Below, piece by piece: positions 1 through 4,974 of a stretch of 6,527 bases of DNA; positions within the stretch are counted from its first letter, which is position 1; every line of letters starts with the position of its first letter. The stretch lies in assembly GCA_023268575.1 (NCBI GenBank), contig JALRCL010000540.1, forward strand, positions 1-6,527, read 5' to 3'. The notes beneath the pieces are model-generated. The model was not told the origin of the DNA. It saw nothing but the letters and a program-made list of their open reading frames with translations, and did not search any database. A program made the translations under genes and the position numbers. This DNA comes from Patulibacter sp. GTDB taxonomy: Bacteria; Actinomycetota; Thermoleophilia; Solirubrobacterales; Solirubrobacteraceae.

Positions 1-198
1 CTCATCGAACCCCAGCGCGGCCGGCGAGCGCTTCGGCAGGTCGCCCGAGGGCGTCGCCGGGCACCCTCCGGCGACGGTCGTCGCCCCGGCGCCGGAGGGC
101 ACGACGAGCAGCGCGAGCGCCGCGAGGAGCACCGCCGCCGCGCCTGATCGGCGGCGCGCTGGTCGGTGCGGGAGGTCGGCGGCGGGACGGTGACGCAT
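1..198 (-). CDS. Secreted protein, N-terminal part only (cut by window edge)
   Basis: This open frame of 66 codons starts with ATG (complement of 196-198) and runs off the left edge without a stop. A GGAG Shine-Dalgarno on the minus strand (complement of 204-207) lies 5 nt before the ATG. The N-terminus is a clear Sec signal peptide: an Arg/His-rich n-region (residues 1-18), an Ala/Leu/Val core (about 19-33) and an Ala-Gly-Ala cleavage motif ending near residue 39. The first mature residues include one Cys (46), too far from the core to be a lipobox. The last visible residues, SPAALGFDE, loosely resemble the N-terminus of some serine-hydrolase/beta-lactamase-like exported proteins, but this is far too little for a family call. 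It diverges from the secreted protein at 327, with 128 bp between the starts. The protein is exported; its function is unknown. Confidence 0.7.
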   Translation of the reverse strand, partial: MRHRPAADLPHRPARRRSGAAAVLLAALALLVVPSGAGATTVAGGCPATPSGDLPKRSPAALGFDE

Positions 199-278
199 GG
201 CAGCTCCGGGCGAGGGGAGCCGATCTTCCCGCATCGCGCGCCCGCCGTGGGTCAGGCGTTCATGGGGGCTTCATGCGC

Positions 279-297
279 GGAGCGCGAGCCTCGCTCC
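279..297 (+). promoter_or_regulatory. Small inverted repeat in the leader before the secreted protein
   Basis: GGAGCG (279-284) and CGCTCC (292-297) can pair around a 7-nt loop, ending 18 nt before the AGGAG ribosome site of the gene at 327. It may be a leader hairpin or chance in very GC-rich DNA. No convincing -10 box was found in the 199-326 divergent gap. Confidence 0.25.
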
Positions 298-326
298 ATC
301 ACCCCACCCCGCTCCAGGAGCCTCGC

Positions 327-1322
327 ATGTCCACCACCGCCCGCCGTCCCCGTCTCGCCCTCCTCGCCGTCGCGGCCGCCACCGTCGCCGCCGGCCTGCC
401 CGCGGCGGCCTCCGCCGCCGCGGCCGACGTCCCACCGACGACGCTCAAGGGCTGGACGGTCACGGAGGGCCGGCCGACCGATCTGCGGGTGAAGCTCACC
501 TGCCAGCGTGGGCTCGGCCCCTGCACGTTCGTCGTCGACGCGATCGGCCTCACCGCCAAGCGCGGCGACGACTTCACCGCGCGGACCTCGCCGACCCGGG
601 CGAAGCTGAAGATCCGGCGCGCCGGCCACTCGATGGTCGCGACGGTGACGTTCACCGCGCTCGACGACGGCGTCTGCGAGGGGACGGAGCTCGCCCGCGT
701 GCGCGTGACGAAGCGGACGCGGCGCAAGGGCGGCCGCCGCGACTACGGCACGATCACGATCAAGGACGCCGACTGCGAGACGCCCACGACGCCGACCACG
801 CCGCCGCCGTCCACGCCGGCCCCGACGACGCCCGCTCCCGACCCGGCACCGGGCACGCCCGCGCCCGCCTTCCCGCCCGACAGCGGCGCGCCGACCGTCC
901 GCACGACGGCCCTGACGAACGGGACGCTCGGCGAGTGCACGACCCCGCAGTGGATCGGCACCGAGGCGACCGCCGGCGCGAACGGCTGGTTCAACCGCGG
1001 CTGCGCGGTGAAGGTCGCCTGCCCGCCGGAGGCGCGGGTCTGCCGCGTGACCGGCGAGGGGCGGCACGTGCTCGAGCGCGCCGTCGACGGCGAGCGCGTC
1101 TCCCTGAACTCGCGGATCACCGCCTTCAGCGCGAGCGACGTCGCCTTCTGGTTCCGCGACCAGTCCTCGTCCGGCGCCGGGTTCACCCGGACCGAGGACC
1201 CGGGGGTCATGATCCGCGGCGGCGAGTCCGCGCGCATGGAGTGCAACGGCGTCCGGATCGCGCCGACGGTGCCCAACCGCTCCACGGTCGGCTGCGCCCT
1301 GACGGTCGAGCGCGTCTCCTGA
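327..1322 (+). CDS. Secreted Calx-beta-like protein with Pro/Thr linker and Cys-rich C-terminal domain
   Basis: 331 aa. The ATG at 327 is chosen over the in-frame one at 273 because AGGAG (316-320) sits 6 nt upstream and the signal peptide begins there (TARRPR, hydrophobic core about 10-28, cleavage near residues 30-33). Residues about 38-150 look like a Calx-beta fold: a 'TVTEG' opening, 'KRGDDF' (79-83), 'DDGVCEGTE' (113-121) and a closing 'GTITIKDAD' (141-149). This domain has four cysteines (59, 66, 117, 150) that may form disulphides. Residues about 151-188 are a Pro/Thr/Ala linker of the kind found in exposed exported proteins. The C-terminal domain (about 190-331) has six cysteines (204, 226, 232, 239, 306, 323), and I recognise no family for it. 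No sortase motif or C-terminal membrane anchor is seen, so the protein is probably released or loosely wall-bound. Calx-beta domains are known from calcium binding and adhesion, but the role here is not determined. It appears monocistronic, ending at a strong hairpin. Confidence 0.88.
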   Translation: MSTTARRPRLALLAVAAATVAAGLPAAASAAAADVPPTTLKGWTVTEGRPTDLRVKLTCQRGLGPCTFVVDAIGLTAKRGDDFTARTSPTRAKLKIRRAGHSMVATVTFTALDDGVCEGTELARVRVTKRTRRKGGRRDYGTITIKDADCETPTTPTTPPPSTPAPTTPAPDPAPGTPAPAFPPDSGAPTVRTTALTNGTLGECTTPQWIGTEATAGANGWFNRGCAVKVACPPEARVCRVTGEGRHVLERAVDGERVSLNSRITAFSASDVAFWFRDQSSSGAGFTRTEDPGVMIRGGESARMECNGVRIAPTVPNRSTVGCALTVERVS

Positions 1323-1328
1323 CCGCCC

Positions 1329-1372
1329 CGCCGGCCCCGGGCTCCTCCGCCCCGAGGCGCCCGGGGCCGGCG
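1329..1372 (+). terminator. Long GC hairpin after the secreted protein gene
   Basis: Arms 1329-1342 and 1359-1372 are perfectly complementary over 14 bp. Inside, past a T/C mismatch, CCTC (1344-1347) pairs with GAGG (1354-1357) around a 6-nt loop. The hairpin begins 7 nt after the stop codon. There is no U-tract, as is usual for terminator-like hairpins in high-GC actinobacteria. It probably ends transcription of the upstream gene. Confidence 0.65.
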
Positions 1373-1431
1373 CGTGCGGCCCGCCGACGCGGCGGCGACC
1401 GCGGCACGGCGAGCCCGTCCCGGGCGCCCCG

Positions 1432-1437
1432 TAGGGT
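1432..1437 (+). promoter_or_regulatory. Possible -10 box (TAGGGT) for the enolase-like gene
   Basis: TAGGGT fits the TANNNT pattern seen at the other promoters of this window. It would put transcription start near 1444 and leave a leader of about 28 nt before the ATG at 1472. No good -35 is visible at the matching distance. Confidence 0.35.
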
Positions 1438-1471
1438 GGCGCTGCCCCCTCGCCACGACCATCGGACCCCC

Positions 1472-2518
1472 ATGACCGACCTGTGGACCGCCGTCCAGGA
1501 CCTGCCGATCACGATCGAGGCCTCGTCCTACGAGGCGCTCCTGCCCAGCGGCGCCACGGGCATGGAGGGCTACACGACGACCCACCTGCGCCTGACCGGC
1601 CGCGGCGAGGAGGGCGTCGGCGAGCAGGTCGGGATGCCCGAGACGCAGGAGAGCCTGCGCGCGCTCGAGGTCCCGCTGACGGGCGAGTGGCCGACGCTCG
1701 CGGCGTTCGTCGCGCACCTCGACGGCGTCGAGCTGTGGACGACCGAGCCCGAGCACGACCTCGAGCGCCACTGGCGTCGCTGGACGTTCGAGTCCGCCGC
1801 GCTGGACCTCGCGCTGCGCCAGGCCGGCACGAGCCTGCCCGAGGTCCTCGGTCGCGCGCCCCGGCCGCTGACCTTCGTGACGTCGTTCGGCCTGGGCGAC
1901 CCGCCCGACATCGACAAGGTCGCGCGCCGCCGCGCGCTGCACCCGACCGTCGGCTTCAAGCTCGATGTCGCCCCGTCGTGGACGCAGGAGATCATGGACC
2001 GGGTCGCCGCCGTCGAGGGCGTGGCGACGATCGACTTCAAGGGTCAGTACGGGCTGGAGATCGAGGACGAGGCTGCGCTGCTGGCGATGTACGAGCGGAC
2101 GGTCGCGACGTTCCCCGACGCCGTCCTCGAGGATCCGCACGACCTGCCCGCGGTGCTCGAGCTGCTGCGTCCGCTGGCCGCCCGCGTCTCGTACGACGCG
2201 CCGGTCACGAGCGTCGCGTCGCTCGACGCCACGCCGATCCCGGTCGGGATCGTGAACGTCAAGCCCTGTCGCGTCGGCCGGCTGTCGGAGCTCAGCGGCC
2301 TCTACGCCCACTGCGAGGCGCAGGGCATCCGGATGTACAACGGCGGGATGGGCGAGCTCGGCGTCGGCCGCGGCCAGGCGCAGCTGCTCGCATCGCTCTT
2401 CCACCCGGACGCGCCGAACGACATCGCGCCGTCGGACTACAACCTCGAGGCCCCGCCGGCCGATCTGCCGGCGAGCCCGCTGGACCCGGCACCGGACCGC
2501 GGGTTCCGCCGCCGCTGA
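1472..2518 (+). CDS. Enolase-superfamily protein (muconate-cycloisomerase/OSBS-like) with altered Lys-x-Lys motif
   Basis: 348 aa, a usual length for the superfamily. The ATG at 1472 has only a weak CGGA upstream. The N-terminal cap (about 1-130) ends in 'SAALDLALRQAGTSLPEVLG' (108-127), the helix that typically precedes the barrel in muconate-lactonizing and o-succinylbenzoate synthase (OSBS) relatives. Barrel residues fall in the expected order: Asp188 (IDFKG), Glu220 (LEDP) and Asp242 (SYDAP) as probable Mg2+ ligands, and Lys264 (VNVKP) as the opposite-face lysine. The steps of 32, 22 and 22 residues are close to those I recall for E. coli OSBS (29, 23, 22). The closing 'GGMGELGVGRGQ' (291-302) matches the family glycine-rich segment. 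The unusual point is 'FKLD' at 162-165: the second Lys of the catalytic K-x-K motif is Asp165. Proton abstraction and elimination or epimerisation chemistry is likely, but the substrate is unknown and no menaquinone or amino-acid pathway gene is nearby to identify it. A non-catalytic paralogue is also possible. Confidence 0.85.
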   Translation: MTDLWTAVQDLPITIEASSYEALLPSGATGMEGYTTTHLRLTGRGEEGVGEQVGMPETQESLRALEVPLTGEWPTLAAFVAHLDGVELWTTEPEHDLERHWRRWTFESAALDLALRQAGTSLPEVLGRAPRPLTFVTSFGLGDPPDIDKVARRRALHPTVGFKLDVAPSWTQEIMDRVAAVEGVATIDFKGQYGLEIEDEAALLAMYERTVATFPDAVLEDPHDLPAVLELLRPLAARVSYDAPVTSVASLDATPIPVGIVNVKPCRVGRLSELSGLYAHCEAQGIRMYNGGMGELGVGRGQAQLLASLFHPDAPNDIAPSDYNLEAPPADLPASPLDPAPDRGFRRR

Positions 2519-2524
2519 GCGCGG

Positions 2525-2576
2525 CACCGCCGCCGGGGACCGGTCGCCGGGCCGGCCCCCGCGGCGCCCGGCGGTG
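2525..2576 (+). terminator. Possible hairpin terminator after the enolase-like gene
   Basis: CACCGCCG (2525-2532) and CGGCGGTG (2569-2576) are complementary, and the GC-rich sequence between them can pair further. It lies 7-58 nt after the stop. There is no U-tract, and chance pairing is easy at this GC content. Confidence 0.4.
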
Positions 2577-2582
2577 GCATCG

Positions 2583-2613
2583 CCGAAACGTGGCGCTCAT
2601 ACACTCGTTTCGG
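2583..2613 (+). promoter_or_regulatory. 8-bp inverted repeat upstream of the AveC-like gene
   Basis: CCGAAACG (2583-2590) and CGTTTCGG (2606-2613) form a perfect inverted repeat with a 15-nt spacer. It lies just upstream of the probable -10 box in a locally AT-richer stretch, so it may be a regulator site separate from the GTTCGAT motif. Confidence 0.4.
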
Positions 2614-2629
2614 ACATCGAACATGATGT
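2613..2629 (+). promoter_or_regulatory. Operator-like site A (GACATCGAAC), shared with the small-gene promoter
   Basis: GACATCGAAC (2613-2622) is the reverse complement of GTTCGATGTC found at 3794-3803. ACATC (2614-2618) and GATGT (2625-2629) form an inverted repeat around GAACAT. The site directly abuts the candidate -10 box at 2629-2634, a position suited to a repressor. The binding protein is not encoded in this window. Confidence 0.5.
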
Positions 2630-2634
2630 ATGGT
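2629..2634 (+). promoter_or_regulatory. Candidate -10 box (TATGGT) of the AveC-like gene
   Basis: TATGGT fits TANNNT and lies in the AT-richest part of the gap. It would start the transcript near 2641, leaving a leader of about 90 nt. No good -35 is seen. TACACT at 2600-2605 is an alternative -10. Confidence 0.4.
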
Positions 2635-2643
2635 GGCCGCGAC

Positions 2644-2705
2644 CGGACGTCGCGTCCGCATGCGACGACGCCAGCACGGTGCGGCACGGACCGCGTCCCG
2701 CACCG
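2644..2705 (+). promoter_or_regulatory. Structured 5' leader with two hairpins before the AveC-like gene
   Basis: CGGACG (2644-2649) pairs with CGTCCG (2653-2658) around a 3-nt loop. CGGTGCGG (2677-2684) pairs with CCGCACCG (2698-2705) around 13 nt. Both lie between the predicted transcript start and the ribosome site near 2721. No known riboswitch was recognised. Confidence 0.3.
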
Positions 2706-2729
2706 CCCACCGATCGGAAAAGAGGGTCC

Positions 2730-3683
2730 ATGGAACCCGGCTACACGCCAGCCCCGGGCTACGGGGAACTGCTCGGCCACCCGTCCCCGAACGTCGCCAG
2801 CGACTTCGACGCGTGGTTCTTCCTGTTCTGGGCAGGTCTGCTCGTCGTCGTCATCGCCCTGCCGTGGGCGATCCGCGCGGCCTTCAAGCACCGCGACTAC
2901 CTGCCGCTGCTCATGCTCGGCGCCGGCCTCCTGACGTCGCTCGGCGAGCCGATGCTCGACCTCGTGGGCCACCTGCGCTGGTCGGAGAACCTGCACGGCC
3001 CGGCGTTCACGAACTTCGGGATCCCGGTCCCGCTGCTGATCCCGCCCTGCTACGCCCTGTTCATGGGCCTCGAGGCCTACTGGATCTGGTCCGTGATCCA
3101 GCGCGGCATCAACATGAAGGGCATCATGCTCATGTTCGCCGCCTGCGGCCTGAGCGACGCGATCATGGAGCACCCGGGCGTCATGATGGGCGTCTACGAG
3201 TACTACGGGCAGCAGCCGCTCGAGTTCTACAAGTTCCCGTTCTACTGGTCGTTCACGAACGGCGCGGCGATCTTCACGATCGCGGTCATCCTCCACCACG
3301 TCTGGCCGCACATCAAGGACCGCGGCTGGATGCGGCTCTGGGTCCTCCCGATCGGCATCATCGGCACGACGGCCGGCGAGTTCGGGACCGGCTTCCCGGT
3401 GTTCCTGGCGATCAACGCGGACATCCCGACCTGGCTGCAGTGGTCGTTCGGCTCGCTGACCGTCCCGCTCTCGATCGCCTGGGTCTACGCCCTCGGCCAG
3501 ACGGTGATCTCGAAGGACTCGTCGATCCCGTGGACCTTCTGGGGCCTCTTCAAGTCCCGGTTCATGCTGCCCAAGCAGCGCGAGGCCTACATCGCCGGCA
3601 TCGGCGGCGCGCAGGCCGCGGAGGAGTTCGCCAACCGCGAGCGCGGCGCGACGAGCGACGACCGCCCGCTGACGCGGACCTGA
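2730..3683 (+). CDS. Multi-pass membrane protein, tentatively AveC spirocyclase-like family
   Basis: 317 aa, with ATG at 2730 behind a purine run (AGAGGG 2721-2726). An in-frame upstream start at 2574 is rejected because it would precede the promoter. Hydrophobic stretches near residues 28-48, 57-72, 97-119, 129-147, 173-193, 203-223 and 236-259 suggest about seven membrane spans. Polar residues sit in or beside these spans: 'LGEPMLDLVGHLRW' (71-84, Glu73, Asp77, His81), Glu115, 'SDAIMEH' (142-148, Asp143, Glu147, His148), His189-His190 and Glu217. They could line a buried pocket. The pattern, especially the early E-P-x-x-D-x-x-G-H motif, reminds me of actinobacterial proteins labelled AveC-family spirocyclase, whose namesake acts in avermectin spiroketal formation. 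The recall is from memory and the substrate is unknown. The C-terminal tail (about 275-317) is charged and probably cytoplasmic. No polyketide genes are nearby. It shares an operator-like motif with the small membrane protein that follows. Confidence 0.85.
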   Translation: MEPGYTPAPGYGELLGHPSPNVASDFDAWFFLFWAGLLVVVIALPWAIRAAFKHRDYLPLLMLGAGLLTSLGEPMLDLVGHLRWSENLHGPAFTNFGIPVPLLIPPCYALFMGLEAYWIWSVIQRGINMKGIMLMFAACGLSDAIMEHPGVMMGVYEYYGQQPLEFYKFPFYWSFTNGAAIFTIAVILHHVWPHIKDRGWMRLWVLPIGIIGTTAGEFGTGFPVFLAINADIPTWLQWSFGSLTVPLSIAWVYALGQTVISKDSSIPWTFWGLFKSRFMLPKQREAYIAGIGGAQAAEEFANRERGATSDDRPLTRT

Positions 3684-3704
3684 CGCACGCGACACGACCA
3701 CCAC

Positions 3705-3730
3705 GAGGGCCCGCCGACCGGCGGGCCCTC
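3705..3730 (+). terminator. Intrinsic terminator of the AveC-like gene
   Basis: GAGGGCCCGCC (3705-3715) and GGCGGGCCCTC (3720-3730) form a perfect 11-bp stem with a 4-nt GACC loop, 21 nt after the stop. A short T-containing tail (GGTCGTTCC) follows. This is the clearest terminator in the window. It implies that the downstream small gene has its own promoter. Confidence 0.82.
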
Positions 3731-3793
3731 GGTCGTTCCCGGGCCGTCGCGCGGCCACGTCCGTGCCGTCGGAGAACCCGGATCGGTCACGCC

Positions 3794-3824
3794 GTTCGAT
3801 GTCTGGACACGATGTTCGATCATG
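3794..3824 (+). promoter_or_regulatory. Operator-like site B: two GTTCGAT copies 20 bp apart
   Basis: GTTCGAT occurs at 3794-3800 and again at 3814-3820, exactly 20 bp (about two helical turns) apart on the same strand. The first copy extends to GTTCGATGTC, identical to the reverse complement of 2613-2622. The second extends to ATGTTCGAT (3812-3820), also present in reverse at site A. The copies lie just upstream of the -35 and within the -35/-10 spacer, which suggests control of RNA polymerase by a bound protein. Confidence 0.55.
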
Positions 3825-3833
3825 CGCTAGCGT
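3804..3833 (+). promoter_or_regulatory. Promoter of the small membrane protein gene (leaderless)
   Basis: TGGACA (3804-3809, 5 of 6 to TTGACA), an 18-nt spacer and TAGCGT (3828-3833, TANNNT) form a good vegetative promoter. The -10 ends 7 nt before the ATG at 3841, so transcription probably starts at or next to the start codon. No Shine-Dalgarno is present, which agrees with a leaderless mRNA. Confidence 0.7.
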
Positions 3834-3840
3834 GGCGGTC

Positions 3841-3996
3841 ATGAGCACCCAGAGCCACAGCGAGTTCACCCTCCCGCGCCCGCGGGTGATCCTCCTCCTG
3901 ATCGTCGTCCTGATGGCGCTCAGCGGCGTGGCCGGTGGCCTGCTCGACGGTCAGACGGCCGACACGATCCAGCCGCAGCCCGCCGCCTCGCACTGA
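3841..3996 (+). CDS. Small single-span membrane protein, 51 aa, unknown function
   Basis: 51 aa starting at ATG 3841, placed by the leaderless promoter directly upstream. A longer in-frame reading from 3763 is rejected because it would begin before the promoter. The protein has a polar N-terminus (residues 1-14), one strongly hydrophobic segment (about 16-34: VILLLIVVLMALSGVAGGLL) and a short polar tail rich in Gln, Pro and Ala. It could be a bitopic membrane protein or an uncleaved signal anchor. No known family is recognised. It sits downstream of the AveC-like gene, separated by a terminator, yet its promoter carries the same GTTCGAT motif, so the two are probably co-regulated. It might be a partner or accessory subunit of that membrane protein, but that is inference. 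It converges with uppP. Confidence 0.7.
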   Translation: MSTQSHSEFTLPRPRVILLLIVVLMALSGVAGGLLDGQTADTIQPQPAASH

Positions 3997-4018
3997 GGCG
4001 CCGAGCCCGTCCGCGCCC

Positions 4019-4038
4019 GGCGCCCGGGTCCGGGCGCC
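4019..4038. terminator. Bidirectional hairpin between the small gene and uppP
   Basis: GGCGCCCG (4019-4026) and CGGGCGCC (4031-4038) form a perfect 8-bp stem with a 4-nt loop. It lies 22 nt after the small gene stop and 4 nt after the uppP stop on the other strand, so it can end both convergent transcripts. No U-tract is visible on either strand. Confidence 0.65.
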
Positions 4039-4042
4039 TCGC

Positions 4043-4909
4043 TCAGGCGCCGGCCGCGAAGGCGACGCTCAGGACCGCGCCGGCGCCGAGGCAGTAGACG
4101 CCGAACGGCGTCAGCCGGTTCGTGCGCAGGAACCCCAGCAGGAACCGCACCGCGACGTAGGTCGTCGCGGCCGCGCAGAGCGCACCGAGCAGCGCCGGAC
4201 CCCGGATCCCGTCCCCCTCGGGCCCGAGCAGCTGCGGCAGCTTGAGCACCGCGGCGGCCCCGATGATCGGCGTGGCGAGCAGGAAGGAGAGCCGTGCGGC
4301 GTCCTCCGTCGCGAGGCCCGCCACGAGCCCGGCGCTCATCGCCGCGCCGGACCGCGAGAAGCCGGGCACGAGCCCGATCGCCTGCGACGCCCCGACGGCG
4401 GTCGCCTGCCGCCAGCTCAGCCGTGCGAGACGCGCGTCGACCGGGCGGCCCGGGTCGGCGACGCCGGGCGCGCGGCGCCGCAGCCGCTCGGCGGCGAGCA
4501 GCATCGCGCCGTTGGCCATGAGGAACGCGGCGGCGCCGGCGGGCGAGGCGAACGCCGACCGCAGGGCGTGCTCGGCGACGAGGCCGACGAGGCCGACCGG
4601 GATCGTCCCGACGACGAGCAGCCACCCGAGCCGCGCGTCCGCGTCGTCGGCGCGCAGCTCCCGGTGACGGACCGATCGCGCCAGCCCGAGGACGATCCGC
4701 CGCCAATCGCGCCAGAAGAAGCCGAGCAGCACGAGCGCGGTCGCCAGGTGGGTGGCGACGAGGAACGCGAGGAAGGACGAGTCGTCCTGCTGGACGTTCC
4801 ACCCCAGCAGGCGCGGCACGATCACGCCGTGCCCGAGCGAGGAGACCGGGAACGGCTCGGTCAGCCCCTGCACGAGCCCCAGGACCACCGCCTGGGCCTC
4901 GCCGATCAC
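4043..4909 (-). CDS. uppP: Undecaprenyl-diphosphate phosphatase (UppP/BacA family)
   Basis: 288 aa, slightly longer than E. coli UppP. It removes one phosphate from undecaprenyl diphosphate, recycling the lipid carrier for peptidoglycan and other wall polymers; high dosage gives bacitracin resistance in known members. The signature motifs are present: 'QGLTE' (14-18, the E/Q-xxx-E motif with Glu18), 'PVSSLGH' (21-27, His27) and 'PGFSRSG' (182-188, Arg186), matching E. coli Glu21, His30 and Arg174. About eight hydrophobic segments are visible, as expected. The 'VSSLGH' form in place of 'VSSSGH' is, from memory, one I associate with actinobacterial members. The start is GTG (complement of 4907-4909), with a GGAG Shine-Dalgarno 7 nt upstream; no alternative in-frame start was found back to about 4950. 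The ribosome site lies in the self-complementary stretch 4912-4924. The gene diverges from the two-component system at 5041. Confidence 0.95.
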   Translation of the reverse strand: MIGEAQAVVLGLVQGLTEPFPVSSLGHGVIVPRLLGWNVQQDDSSFLAFLVATHLATALVLLGFFWRDWRRIVLGLARSVRHRELRADDADARLGWLLVVGTIPVGLVGLVAEHALRSAFASPAGAAAFLMANGAMLLAAERLRRRAPGVADPGRPVDARLARLSWRQATAVGASQAIGLVPGFSRSGAAMSAGLVAGLATEDAARLSFLLATPIIGAAAVLKLPQLLGPEGDGIRGPALLGALCAAATTYVAVRFLLGFLRTNRLTPFGVYCLGAGAVLSVAFAAGA

Positions 4910-4911
4910 CG

Positions 4912-4974
4912 GCCGGCTCCGGCCGCTGCGCCATGAGGAGGAACGAGCATGCGGTCAGGCTGCCGGCTCCGGCC
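4912..4974. repeat. 13-bp direct repeat, one copy over the uppP ribosome site
   Basis: GCCGGCTCCGGCC occurs at 4912-4924 and at 4962-4974, 50 bp apart. Each copy is nearly self-complementary (CCGG-CT-CCGG). On the uppP strand it contains GGAG, and the copy next to the start is the actual Shine-Dalgarno. The second copy sits in the loop and arm of the larger inverted repeat at 4951-4981. Confidence 0.6.

Noticed and set aside
779..890. Low-complexity ACG/CCG-rich tract, considered as a tandem DNA repeat
   Set aside because: It encodes the Pro/Thr linker of the secreted protein. The units are irregular and explained by the protein composition.
197..2518. A single 773-codon plus-strand frame covering both the secreted protein gene and the enolase-like gene
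   Set aside because: Only the part from 1472 has family-like sequence. The upstream part is Arg/Pro/Ala-rich shadow of the real gene at 327-1322 in another frame and contains its terminator.
743..2527. 594-codon minus-strand open frame
   Set aside because: Arg/Ala/Gly-rich composition typical of antisense frames in high-GC DNA, lying opposite well-supported genes with recognisable domains.
2292..3869. 525-codon minus-strand open frame opposite the AveC-like gene
   Set aside because: Low-complexity charged sequence without domains, crossing a terminator and two promoters. The plus strand carries a clear membrane protein.
3935..4936. 333-codon plus-strand frame opposite uppP
   Set aside because: Highly charged antisense shadow. 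The uppP motifs on the minus strand are unambiguous.
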